Of a stretch of DNA of 64,000 bases, positions 44,799 to 52,837 are shown piece after piece; the first letter of the stretch is position 1, and the number at the start of each line of letters is the position of its first letter. Source of the stretch: Mycolicibacterium stellerae. Its GTDB lineage: Bacteria > Actinomycetota > Actinomycetes > Mycobacteriales > Mycobacteriaceae. Under the pieces are notes generated by a model, which was given only the letters and a program-made list of their open reading frames with translations, had not been told where the DNA came from and ran no database searches. Location: positions 1 through 64,000 of the forward strand of contig NZ_RARC01000021.1 in assembly GCF_003719305.1 (NCBI RefSeq), given 5' to 3'. The translations under genes were made by a program, and so were the position numbers.

Positions 44799-45203
44799 AT
44801 GAACAAGAACACGAACATGGTCGATACGAACTCGGTTGCTGCGGATGCGGCACTCGCGGTGTGGTTGGAGATGTGGAACACCGACAGTGAGATCGCGCGT
44901 CGGATCTGCAGCGAGGACTTCCGGATTCATTTCCTGAACTCCGAGCAGGATGGGTCCAACCCGGGCGACGACGTGCTGGGCGCGCAGAGTTTCGCTCGGT
45001 TCCTGGATGTGTATCGCGAGCGGCATCCGGATGTGGTGTTCACCGAGGTCACGAGGGCCGTGGACGGCGCGCACGGGCGGATGCTGTGGAACGTGCAGGC
45101 CGGGGCTCTTGCTGCGGGCGGGATCGATGTCTTCGACTTCACCGAGGATGGGCTGATCCGCGAGGTGTGGTCGGTGGGCGGGACGCGCGCGCATCTCACC
45201 TGA
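44799..45203 (+). CDS. SnoaL-like/NTF2-fold protein
   Basis: 134 residues from ATG 44799 (MNKNTNMVDTNS). Contains the NTF2/SnoaL pattern WLEMWNTDSEIARRICSEDFRIHF and IDVFDFTEDGLIREVWSV. SnoaL proteins bind small hydrophobic molecules, some are isomerases or cyclases. 21 bases upstream of a WYL regulator, so they form an operon; the regulator may sense the ligand handled here. Confidence 0.75.
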   Translation: MNKNTNMVDTNSVAADAALAVWLEMWNTDSEIARRICSEDFRIHFLNSEQDGSNPGDDVLGAQSFARFLDVYRERHPDVVFTEVTRAVDGAHGRMLWNVQAGALAAGGIDVFDFTEDGLIREVWSVGGTRAHLT

Positions 45204-45224
45204 GACCGGCGGAGACTCACATCC

Positions 45225-45917
45225 ATGAGGAGGGCCGAGCGGTTGTACGCGCTGGTCGATCTGCTGCGGGGATCGCGCCGGCCGTTGTCAGCCGCTCGGC
45301 TCTCGGAGGAGTTCGAGGTGTCAAAGCGCACTATTGAGCGTGACATCCAGTCGCTTCAGCTCGCGGGGGTCCCGATCTATGCCGACCACGGCGCGTCGGG
45401 CGGGTATTCGATCCTGCGGGAACACTCCCTGCCGCCGCTGAATCTCACGGTGCCGGAGTCGCTGGCGGTGCTCGCGGGGCTTGGCTTGCTGGAGAACTCG
45501 CCCTACGGTGCGGCGGCGCGTCGGGCCCGAGCGAAGATCCTCGCAATCAGCCGAGAGGATCAGCTCGCGCCAGTCGATGAGGCGTTGGCGTCGATGTTCG
45601 TCATCGACGCCCAGCCGCCGTCCGAGGTGGCGGTCTCACTGATCCCCGAGGCGATCGCCGCGCGCCGGGTCGTGCGGTTGGACTACACCTCCGAGAACGG
45701 CGAGACCCACACCACCCGTGACGTGGAGCCGATGGGCCTGCTGCGCGGAGGCGATTCGTGGATGTTCGTGGGATGGTGTCGGCTGCGCGAAGGCATCCGC
45801 GGATTTCACCTCGACCGCATCCGGCACCTGGAGATGACCGCAGAGGTGTTCCCCGAACGCGATCCGGCGGTGCTGGACGCGGATCTCTCGCGGTGGCGCA
45901 CTCGACGGCTCGGGTGA
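45225..45917 (+). CDS. WYL-domain HTH regulator (YafY-like)
   Basis: 230 residues. HTH_11 domain ERLYALVDLLRGSRRPLSAARLSEEFEVSKRTIERDIQSLQLAGVP (about 4-50), then a WYL domain (about 140-225: RRVVRLDYTSENGETHTTRDVEPMGLLRGGDSWMFVGWCRLREGIRGFHLDRIRHLEM). Ligand or effector unknown. Follows a SnoaL-like gene. Confidence 0.85.
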   Translation: MRRAERLYALVDLLRGSRRPLSAARLSEEFEVSKRTIERDIQSLQLAGVPIYADHGASGGYSILREHSLPPLNLTVPESLAVLAGLGLLENSPYGAAARRARAKILAISREDQLAPVDEALASMFVIDAQPPSEVAVSLIPEAIAARRVVRLDYTSENGETHTTRDVEPMGLLRGGDSWMFVGWCRLREGIRGFHLDRIRHLEMTAEVFPERDPAVLDADLSRWRTRRLG

Positions 45918-46002
45918 CGCCCCCGAGCCGACAACCGCGGAATGTCGCAGTGCGCCCGGAGAAGACGCGCAGCGCGATGTCACACAGCGTTGGTTTACGC
46001 GG

Positions 46003-46437
46003 TTGGCCACCGTCGAGCCGTTTCTAGTGGGGGCCTGGGCGAAGCGGTGTTACATGGCGGCGCGGGCGGCGATGGAGGATGCTCTGCGACCATATGGTCT
46101 CGGTGCGACCCAGTGGTATGTGCTTTATCAGTTAGCGCACGAAGGACCAATCCTGCAGCGCGACTTACAGCGGACCCTTCAGGTGGAGCGTGCAACGCTG
46201 AGCGTCGTCGTGACCACGTTGGTGCGCAAGGGTCTTGTCGAGCAGCTGCCAGACCGCCGTGACCAGCGGCAAAAGCTTCTTCGAATGACTTCGGCCGGGA
46301 CGCGGCTGTGGGAGGAGCTGCCCGATCTGTCCCGGATCGAGGACGTGGCGTTCAGCGGAATGGATGCTGCCGATCTTGCCACGGCAGTACGAGTTCTACG
46401 CACTGCCACCGAACGTCTTGATAGATCACCCACATGA
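46003..46437 (+). CDS. MarR-family regulator
   Basis: 144 residues from TTG 46003; an ATG at 46054 would give a shorter protein that still keeps the winged helix. HTH LQRDLQRTLQVERATLSVVVTTLVRKGLVEQLPDRRDQRQKLLRMT (about 50-95). Its stop overlaps an ATG (46434) of the following epimerase frame, so the two are co-transcribed. Confidence 0.8.
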   Translation: MATVEPFLVGAWAKRCYMAARAAMEDALRPYGLGATQWYVLYQLAHEGPILQRDLQRTLQVERATLSVVVTTLVRKGLVEQLPDRRDQRQKLLRMTSAGTRLWEELPDLSRIEDVAFSGMDAADLATAVRVLRTATERLDRSPT

Positions 46438-46451
46438 GAGGAAGTAGTCAC

Positions 46452-47264
46452 ATGACCGTATTACTCACCGGCGCAACAGGACTGGTAGGAGCACGACTCC
46501 TTCCCCGGCTGCTGGCCGAAGGCGTGGAGTGCCGCGCTCTCGTCCGCGGCGATAAAGCACTCCCCGAGGGGGCGATACCGGTGCATGGAGACCTGGTCGA
46601 CGCCGGCACGCTCGCTTCTGCGGTGCGCGACGTCAGTGCCGTCATCCATCTCGCGGCGACCTTTCGAACCGCCGACACCGACCTCATCTGGAGAAGCAAT
46701 CTCGAGGGGTCGCGCAATCTCATCGCCGCAGTACAAGCCCACACACCGCAGGCGCGGTTCATCATGGCCAGCACTGCTTGGATCTATGACGACGATGCCA
46801 CACATCCCGGCCGCGAAGACGATCCGGTGGCGCCGAAACTGGACTATCCGGCAAGCAAACTCGCCGCCGAAAACGAACTGCGCAGCAGCGGGCTGAATTG
46901 GTCAATCCTGCGGTACGGCTTCGTCTATGGCGACAAGGATGGGCACCTGGAGTCCCTGCCCCAGCTTGCCGCTGGCAGGTTTCATCCAGCCCAACGGATG
47001 AGCATGCTCCATCACCGCGACATCGCGACTGCCACCATGCTCGCTCTCAGTGGCGCATTCGACGGCCGAATCGTTAACGTCGCCGACGACGCACCCACGT
47101 CGGTCTACGAACTCGTCGAGCTGGTCGGAGGCAACATGGAACCGTCCTCAAAACCGCTGACGAATCCGTGGAACATCCACATGGATGCCTCGCTGGCGCG
47201 TCGCCTCGGCTTTCAACCGGTCGTACGGACGGTTTATCAGGCCGTCCAGGACGACCTCATGTGA
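46452..47264 (+). CDS. NAD-dependent epimerase/dehydratase (extended SDR)
   Basis: 270 residues from ATG 46452, with GAGAGGAAG upstream (an ATG at 46434 overlaps the MarR stop). NAD motif LLTGATGLVGARL, HLAATFRTAD, STAWIYDDDA and YPASK (catalytic Tyr-x3-Lys). Short for the class, lacking a large substrate domain, so it may reduce or isomerise a small substrate. Probably controlled by the MarR protein upstream. Confidence 0.8.
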   Translation: MTVLLTGATGLVGARLLPRLLAEGVECRALVRGDKALPEGAIPVHGDLVDAGTLASAVRDVSAVIHLAATFRTADTDLIWRSNLEGSRNLIAAVQAHTPQARFIMASTAWIYDDDATHPGREDDPVAPKLDYPASKLAAENELRSSGLNWSILRYGFVYGDKDGHLESLPQLAAGRFHPAQRMSMLHHRDIATATMLALSGAFDGRIVNVADDAPTSVYELVELVGGNMEPSSKPLTNPWNIHMDASLARRLGFQPVVRTVYQAVQDDLM

Positions 47265-47457
47265 GCCACCGGAAACATGAGCCAGCATCAAAACCTGCCC
47301 GCATGGGCCAAGAGCAACTGCCGGCCCGGCACCGACGGCGATCCGATCGTGGCGGCGTGATCCGCCCTCGAAGTGCACGCGTTGAGAAACAACGATTTCC
47401 GAAGACCACAGCGACCGAAAGGCCCTGATGTTGTTTCATTGCTTGCAGCTGCGAGCG

Positions 47458-50400
47458 CTACTTCGCCATGTTGGTGAAGCGTGACAGGTGCAGCTGATGC
47501 GCGACCGTAACTGTCTTCGTCGGCCCGTTGCGATGCTTGGCGATGATCAGGTCGGCTTCACCGCCGCGTGGGTCGTCGCGCTCGAACGCGTCTGGGCGGT
47601 TTAACAGAATCACCATGTCCGCGTCTTGTTCAAGACTGTTATGCAGGCTAATCGAGTTGGCGACGAAATTGTGTGTGCCGCTTACGGTTCCGTCGTATAC
47701 GTCGTGTTCGCCGATGCTCGTCACCTCGACGATGTGATCCCAGAAGACGTCGTTGGTCGCTAGATCGTGGAGCTCTGCATTCTCCAGCAGTGCTGCCGCC
47801 CGATGGAGCCTCGCCCGACTGGGTGCCCGCTTCCACATCGTCGAACCGCAGAACTTCGTATCCATCGCTGTGGCGAACTGGCGGTGCGTCATCTGCCTGG
47901 TTTGCAGCGCAACTCTGACGTCTGCCCAAACATCTTTCGGCACCGTGTCGAGGTTTGTGTTGCGCACCTTGTTCTCGATATGCCCGATCACATTTCGAGC
48001 TGCAGCGGCCTTCATGCCATGGACACCGACATGGCGCAGGAATCGCAGTTGGTTCTCTGCGCCATAGATGTACAGATGCCATCCGTCGCGGTAGCCGGCC
48101 TTGCGGACACGCTTGATGCGTCCCAGCACACCTACTCGCGCGAGCAAACCGGCAACGTCGTCGATGAGCTGGCGACTTGTTGAGGCGTAGTAGATCCGCG
48201 CGTCGCCGTTCTTCGCATCCCACGAAACCGAGCCGTCCGTCGACCACAGGTGTTTCAGGAATAGAGCCACCTGATCGTCGGGCAGCGCAAACACGTTCTG
48301 CGGCACGAACTTCTCATGGCTTCGCTTGCCGAACATTCCCAGGCGATCCGACCACGCCGCGATCGGATTGCGCTTGCCGTGGGTGAGACGGTACGGCGCA
48401 GGCAAACGCAGTGTGGTGACGCGCGCTGCCGGATAGTCGTCGCGGACAGGGGTGACGCCGAAGTGCCTCGCTGCGCTCGACACCGCCGTCAAGTTCAGTT
48501 CGTCAATGCGGGCGTACCGGATGGGCTGATTCTTGACGCAGGAACCGTCGCCGATCATGTGCGCCAGCAGGATGACCTCGTCGTCCGGCAACCGTTGCGT
48601 GTTGATGGGTTCCGGCACCCTGCGTGGCACCGCCACCCGATCACCGACGGTCAACTCCTCCAGCGCCGACCAACCGTCGAGTGTCATGAAGGGATGATTG
48701 CGGGTCGCCTCGACCTCGCGCCCGGAGGCGAGACGAACCTTGAACACCTCCTTGCGGCCGCTGAAGAACACATTCGTCATCGGCCGCGCAACCATCCGCT
48801 TGCGTTCGTCGAGCGACCACACCAGCGGGCGCTCGCCTGTACGCATCAATTCACCGAACGTCACCTCGGCGCCGTTGTCCGCCCGCAGGATTCGTGTGTT
48901 CGCGGTGAGACAGCCCGACTCACGAAGATCGGACAGCATCGGCTTCTTGTCGGTTCGCTGTTCGGGACCGCGATTCAGCTGACTGATGGCGACCACAGGG
49001 AGTTCCAGCTCCTTGGCGAGCAGCTTCAAGCTTCGGGAGAACTCAGAGACTTCCTGCTGCCGAGACTCGACCTTCTTGCCGGAGGTCATCAGCTGCATGT
49101 AGTCGACGACAACTAACCGCAGATCGGCTTTCTGCTTCAGTCGGCGAGCTTTCGCGCGGATCTCCATCATCGTCAGGTTCGGCGAGTCGTCGATGTAGAG
49201 CGGCGCCTCGCTGATCTCACTCATTCGCCGCGCAAGTCGGGTCCAGTCGTCGTCGCTCATCCGTCCGGACCGCATATCCGCCAGCTTGATTTTCGCCTCG
49301 GCAGACAGCAGTCGCATCACGATCTCCGACTTGCTCATCTCAAGTGAGAACACCACGCTGGCGAGCCGGTGCTTGATCGAACACGACCTCAGGAAATCGA
49401 GCCCGAGCGTCGAGTTGTGCGTCGGAACCATTCCTCGGCCCGCGAGGTACAGGTGCTCGGCGTTATCAATCTCGACACATCGGACGGGCACGCTACCCAC
49501 TCGGCGAGTCCAGTTGACCCCGACGGCCGCCCGGTTCGGCGCCAACACCGCGGCGTTCCCGCGCGAACCAACCATGCGGGACGCAGTGACGGTGTCGGCC
49601 ACTGCCCGCAGCATTCCCGTGGTCCGGATGCCACGGCTCGTCGGCCACTGATGGCTCTCGTCGGCGACGATCGTGGTCCCGTCGGAGAATTCGATCGAGT
49701 AGCACGGGCGGCCCAGCAGGACATCCGTCGCCCCGAGCACGCGCGTCGGTGATCCATCGGCGTCGAGCAACCAGTCGCCGACAGCGACGTCGCCCATCCT
49801 GGTCCATCCCGTCGGCGTCGGCAGTGGCGTGTCGAGCGCGAGAGCCTTTCCAACGCCGGGGCGTGCCGCGACGATGATCATCTGTCCGGAATGCAGCCCG
49901 TTGGTGAGCTCGTCGAGTTCCAAGAAGCCCGTTGGCACGCCCGCGGCCAGCCCGCCGTTGGACGCGATCGCGTCGATCTCGTCCATCGTCGGCTGAAGGA
50001 GGTCTTCCAGCGCCACGAAGTCTTCCGACGTCCGGCCGTCGGTCACGTCGTAGATCTCGGCCTGCGCGCGGTCGACGACCTCGGCCACGTCGGCGCCCTC
50101 CGCGCCGGCATAGCCGTACTGCACGACCCGCGTGCCCGCCTCCACAAGGCGCCGCAGCAGCGCCTTCTCCGCGACGATGCCCGCGTAGTACCCGGCGTTG
50201 GCAGCCGTTGGCACGGTGGAGATCAACGTGTGCAAATAGGGGGCGCCGCCGATCCGGCGTAGCAGACCCCGCCGGTCGAGTTCCGCAGCCACCGTCACCG
50301 CGTCCGCGGGCTCGCCGCGGCCGTAGAGGTCGAGGATGGCGTCGTAGACGCTCTGGTGGTTGGGGCGGTAGAAGTCGCCGGGCCGCAGCCGCTCCAGGAC

Positions 50401-50547
50401 GTCGGCGATGGCGTCCTTGCTCAACAGCATCCCGCCGAGCACGGCCTGTTCTGCGGCTTCGTCCTGAGGAGGCTGGCGGCCGAAATCTTCGGTGGGCGGT
50501 CGGACGTCGTCGAAACCCGAGTGACCGCGATCGTCCACGACAGCCAC
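47458..50547 (-). CDS. dnaB: Replicative DNA helicase DnaB with two inteins
   Basis: 1029-residue precursor from GTG 50547 with GGGAGGTGAG upstream. Exteins: 1-234, 379-545 and 971-1029, giving a 460-residue DnaB of normal length. N-terminal domain interacts with primase; the RecA-like domain has Walker A ARPGVGK|STLGL split by the first intein and Walker B LRLVVVDYMQL (about 477-487). The second intein splits SDLRESG|SLEQDAD. Unspliced protein would lack ATPase. It lies 480 bases after the rplI gene and has a LexA box in its promoter. Confidence 0.95.
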   Translation of the reverse strand: MAVVDDRGHSGFDDVRPPTEDFGRQPPQDEAAEQAVLGGMLLSKDAIADVLERLRPGDFYRPNHQSVYDAILDLYGRGEPADAVTVAAELDRRGLLRRIGGAPYLHTLISTVPTAANAGYYAGIVAEKALLRRLVEAGTRVVQYGYAGAEGADVAEVVDRAQAEIYDVTDGRTSEDFVALEDLLQPTMDEIDAIASNGGLAAGVPTGFLELDELTNGLHSGQMIIVAARPGVGKALALDTPLPTPTGWTRMGDVAVGDWLLDADGSPTRVLGATDVLLGRPCYSIEFSDGTTIVADESHQWPTSRGIRTTGMLRAVADTVTASRMVGSRGNAAVLAPNRAAVGVNWTRRVGSVPVRCVEIDNAEHLYLAGRGMVPTHNSTLGLDFLRSCSIKHRLASVVFSLEMSKSEIVMRLLSAEAKIKLADMRSGRMSDDDWTRLARRMSEISEAPLYIDDSPNLTMMEIRAKARRLKQKADLRLVVVDYMQLMTSGKKVESRQQEVSEFSRSLKLLAKELELPVVAISQLNRGPEQRTDKKPMLSDLRESGCLTANTRILRADNGAEVTFGELMRTGERPLVWSLDERKRMVARPMTNVFFSGRKEVFKVRLASGREVEATRNHPFMTLDGWSALEELTVGDRVAVPRRVPEPINTQRLPDDEVILLAHMIGDGSCVKNQPIRYARIDELNLTAVSSAARHFGVTPVRDDYPAARVTTLRLPAPYRLTHGKRNPIAAWSDRLGMFGKRSHEKFVPQNVFALPDDQVALFLKHLWSTDGSVSWDAKNGDARIYYASTSRQLIDDVAGLLARVGVLGRIKRVRKAGYRDGWHLYIYGAENQLRFLRHVGVHGMKAAAARNVIGHIENKVRNTNLDTVPKDVWADVRVALQTRQMTHRQFATAMDTKFCGSTMWKRAPSRARLHRAAALLENAELHDLATNDVFWDHIVEVTSIGEHDVYDGTVSGTHNFVANSISLHNSLEQDADMVILLNRPDAFERDDPRGGEADLIIAKHRNGPTKTVTVAHQLHLSRFTNMAK
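47638..48912 (-). mobile_element. DnaB intein 2, full-length with LAGLIDADG endonuclease
   Basis: 425 residues (546-970 of the precursor). Cys1 (CLTANTRIL), block B RNHPF with Thr and His, two LAGLIDADG-like motifs (VILLAHMIGDGSC and LFLKHLWSTDGSV), block F HDVYDGTVSGTHNFVAN and block G ending HN before Ser+1. A standard class 1 intein; the insertion site after SDLRESG before SLEQDAD is the site also used in cyanobacterial (Synechocystis) DnaB. The endonuclease looks complete, so homing may be possible. Confidence 0.9.
49414..49845 (-). mobile_element. DnaB intein 1, mini-intein in the Walker A loop, class 3 type
   Basis: 144 residues (235-378 of the precursor), no endonuclease. It starts with Ala, not Cys or Ser; counted from Ala1 the class 3 marker residues are Trp67 (ESHQWP, block B:12), Cys123 (PVRCVEID, block F:4) and Thr142 (VPTHN, block G:5). 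The C-terminus is His-Asn and Ser follows. Class 3 inteins start splicing with the block F Cys instead of residue 1, as shown for the mycobacteriophage Bethlehem DnaB intein. A reactive Cys here offers redox sensitivity, as reported for the P-loop intein of M. smegmatis DnaB. Confidence 0.85.
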
Positions 50548-50574
50548 TGCGCCCTCACCTCCCCCTTTACAAGG

Positions 50575-50590
50575 TCGAACATACGTTCGA
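50575..50590. promoter_or_regulatory. LexA (SOS) box TCGAAC-ATAC-GTTCGA upstream of dnaB
   Basis: Exact match to the mycobacterial SOS consensus TCGAAC-N4-GTTCGA, 28 bases upstream of the dnaB GTG and clear of the GGGAGGTGAG ribosome site. It could make dnaB part of the LexA regulon. Confidence 0.75.
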
Positions 50591-50982
50591 TAGCACCAAC
50601 ATGAATGCTAGGTCAAGCCCCCGACGGGCACAACCTCCCGGCGTCGGAACGACCTTGCGACGGCCAACGGTAGACGTTGCTGGACAGACCGCAAGGGGGG
50701 CCTGTTGATGAACTTGTGGATGGAGTGTGGATATCTGCAGTCGGCCGTGTTGAGGCCTTGGGGAGAACCTGTGGACGGACGCCGTCGTCGGCCACATCCC
50801 CGCAGATAAGCGGACCACAACGTTGGGAGTTAGTTGTGGATGACAAATTCATCGGCGTGTCGGGCCGGGTTGCGCCCCCGGGCGTGTTGTGTTTCGCCTT
50901 GGCGCCGCGCAGGTTAACAGCAGGTTAGCTTCGCAGCGCGGATAGCCCCGCTTACAGTTCGCCAGGATTACAGCAACGGCGC
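50591..50982. promoter_or_regulatory. Gene-free region with a cluster of DnaA-box-like sites
   Basis: About 390 bases between the dnaB SOS box and the rplI terminator with no convincing gene. Four close matches to the DnaA box (TTATCCACA, reverse TGTGGATAA) lie in one orientation: TGTGGAT at 50715, TGTGGATAT at 50726, TGTGGACGG at 50770, TGTGGATGA at 50835. The frame 50677-50928 (+) lacks support. This is not the replication origin, which in mycobacteria lies by dnaA-dnaN; the sites could control dnaB or titrate DnaA. Confidence 0.5.
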
Positions 50983-51008
50983 CGTGAAGGCCCATCATGG
51001 CCTTCACG
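50983..51008 (-). terminator. Strong hairpin after rplI
   Basis: Ten-base perfect stem CGTGAAGGCC (50983-50992) / GGCCTTCACG (50999-51008) with a CATCAT loop, 19 bases after the rplI stop. No U-run, as often in mycobacterial terminators. It separates rpsF-ssb-rpsR-rplI from dnaB. Confidence 0.65.
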
Positions 51009-51027
51009 CGCCAATTGACGTACGCGC

Positions 51028-51486
51028 TTAAGGCTGGGCGACGACGTCGACTGTCACGGCGGCGTCCACATCAGTATGCAGCCGCACGGCGACCGAGTGG
51101 GTACCGAGGGTCTTGATGTGGCCCTTCGGCAGTTGCACCGTCCGCTTGTCGAGATTGGGTCCGCCGGCCTTCTTGATGGCGCCGACGACGTCTGAGGCGG
51201 TGATCGAGCCGAACAGCTTGCCGCTGTCGGAGGCGGTCCTCGCCGGCAGCTCCACGGTTCCGAGGCCCTCCAGAGCAGTCTTCAGCTCGTTGGCGTGCTC
51301 GATGCCGCGGACGGTCTTGATCTCGCGCGCCCGGCGAATCGCGTCGGCCTGGCGCTCGGCTCCCTGGCTGGCGGCGATCGCCAGTCCGCGCGGAAGCAGG
51401 TAGTTGCGCCCGTAGCCGTCCTTGACCTCGACGGTGTCGCCGGCCACGCCGAGGTGATCCACCTCAGCAGTAAGAATCAGTTTCAT
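51028..51486 (-). CDS. rplI: 50S ribosomal protein bL9
   Basis: 152 residues. N-terminal MKLILTAEVDHLGVAGDTVEVKDGYGRNYLLPRGLA is the bL9 signature, then the long connecting helix and a C-terminal domain (KRTVQLPKGHIKTLGTHSVAVRLH). Fourth gene of rpsF-ssb-rpsR-rplI, followed by a hairpin. Confidence 0.97.
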   Translation of the reverse strand: MKLILTAEVDHLGVAGDTVEVKDGYGRNYLLPRGLAIAASQGAERQADAIRRAREIKTVRGIEHANELKTALEGLGTVELPARTASDSGKLFGSITASDVVGAIKKAGGPNLDKRTVQLPKGHIKTLGTHSVAVRLHTDVDAAVTVDVVAQP

Positions 51487-51518
51487 CTCTGGTGTCTTTC
51501 CTTGGTGTTACTGCCGGC

Positions 51519-51776
51519 TCAGCGGGTGGACGAGCTGAACGGCAGCAGCGCAACCTCGCGCGCGTTCTTGACGGCAATCGCGATGTCCCGCTGGTGCTGA
51601 ACACAGTTACCGGTGACCCGACGGGCCCTGATCTTGCCGCGCTCGCTGATGTACGTGCGCAGCAGCGCCGTGTCCTTGTAGTCGATGGTCTGCCCCTTCT
51701 TGGAGCAGAATACGCACTTACGGGTCTTGATCGGCTTTTCGGGCGCAGGACGCCTCTTGGTCGAGGACTTGGCCAT
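51519..51776 (-). CDS. rpsR: 30S ribosomal protein bS18 (C+ form)
   Basis: 85 residues. Zinc-type Cys residues are kept: CVFC near residue 27 and a Cys in TGNCVQHQRD. C+ paralogs are used in zinc-rich conditions and replaced by a Cys-less copy under zinc limitation in mycobacteria; this is the conserved-operon copy. Basic Lys/Arg-rich N-terminus. Confidence 0.95.
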   Translation of the reverse strand: MAKSSTKRRPAPEKPIKTRKCVFCSKKGQTIDYKDTALLRTYISERGKIRARRVTGNCVQHQRDIAIAVKNAREVALLPFSSSTR

Positions 51777-51813
51777 GTGTCTATCTCTTTCTTACTTGCT
51801 ATTGGAGTTTGGA

Positions 51814-52329
51814 TCAGAAGGGCGGTTCGTCGTCGCCGCCGGAGAACGATCCGGACGCCGGGGCGCTGCCCCATGGGTCGTCCTTGGGCTGCTGTTCTGG
51901 CCGGGAGCCGCCACGGTCGCCACCACCGCCGCCGCTGCCGAAGCCGCCGCCTCCGCCGCCACTGCGGCTGGCCTTGTTCACCTTGGCGGTGGCGTAGCGC
52001 AGCGACGGGCCGATCTCATCAACCTCGAGTTCGACGACCGTGCGCTTCTCGCCCTCACGGGTCTCGTAGGACCGCTGCTTGAGCCGGCCCTGGACGATCA
52101 CCCGCGAGCCGCGGGTCAGGCTTTCGGCCACGTTCTCGGCGGCCTCGCGCCAGATGCTGCACCGCATGAACAGCGCGTCGCCGTCCTTCCACTCATTGCT
52201 CTGGCGGTCGAAGATCCGCGGAGTGGATGCGACGGTGAAGTTGGCGACAGCCGCCCCGGACGGGGTGAAACGCAGTTCCGGGTCGGCAGTCAGGTTTCCG
52301 ACAACGGTGATGATCGTGTCACCAGCCAC
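51814..52329 (-). CDS. ssb: Single-stranded DNA-binding protein
   Basis: 171 residues. OB fold about 1-110 (MAGDTIITVVGNLTADPELRFTPSGAAVANFTVAS; WREAAENVAESLTRGSRVIVQGRL), a Gly-rich linker (about 120-150), and the acidic tail ending DDEPPF that recruits replication and repair partners. Encoded between rpsF and rpsR, as in most actinobacteria. Confidence 0.97.
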   Translation of the reverse strand: MAGDTIITVVGNLTADPELRFTPSGAAVANFTVASTPRIFDRQSNEWKDGDALFMRCSIWREAAENVAESLTRGSRVIVQGRLKQRSYETREGEKRTVVELEVDEIGPSLRYATAKVNKASRSGGGGGGFGSGGGGGDRGGSRPEQQPKDDPWGSAPASGSFSGGDDEPPF

Positions 52330-52405
52330 GAGATCCTCCTCAGATGGGCGGCATGTTGGGCGCGAGCCTACGCAAGGCTCATGACACCCGACAGCCGTTC
52401 GACGA

Positions 52406-52696
52406 CTAGTGCTTGTCGGTCCGCAGCACCTTGGTGCGCAGCACGGCCTCGTTCAGGCTGAGCTGACGATCCAGCTCGGAAACCGTGGCGGGGGCGGCCT
52501 TCACATCGATGACCGCGTAGATGCCCTCGGAATGCTTGAGGATCTCGTAGGCCAGCCGGCGCTTGCCCCAGATGTCGACCTTGTCGACGGAGCCGCCGTC
52601 CTTGCGGATGACGTTAAGGAACGTCTCCAGGGACGGGCTGACAGTGCGTTCGTCAAGGGTGGGGTCGAGGATGACCATGATTTCGTATGGACGCAT
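52406..52696 (-). CDS. rpsF: 30S ribosomal protein bS6
   Basis: 96 residues starting MRPYEIMVILDPTLDERTV, a bS6 signature, with the WGKRRLAYEI strand. First gene of rpsF-ssb-rpsR-rplI; GGAGGTGATG-type purine-rich site precedes the ATG. The 141 bases to the divergent cyclase gene hold the operon promoter. Confidence 0.97.
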   Translation of the reverse strand: MRPYEIMVILDPTLDERTVSPSLETFLNVIRKDGGSVDKVDIWGKRRLAYEILKHSEGIYAVIDVKAAPATVSELDRQLSLNEAVLRTKVLRTDKH

Positions 52697-52837
52697 GAGG
52701 ACCTCATCACCTCCTATGGGCTAATCGGCCACGGCGTGTCCGTGGCAGGAGGGTCGCCTGCGTCGGCAACCGGGCCAGGTTACAGGAAACCCCGCTGATC
52801 TGCGAAATCGCGCTGCCTGGGTGCTTAGACTTCGGCC

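Noticed and set aside
50714..50843. Chromosome origin near dnaB
   Set aside because: dnaA, dnaN, rpmH and rnpA are absent; DnaA-like sites alone do not make an origin.
50677..50928. 83-codon plus frame between dnaB and rplI
   Set aside because: No ribosome site, no recognised family, and the stretch is better explained by regulatory sites.
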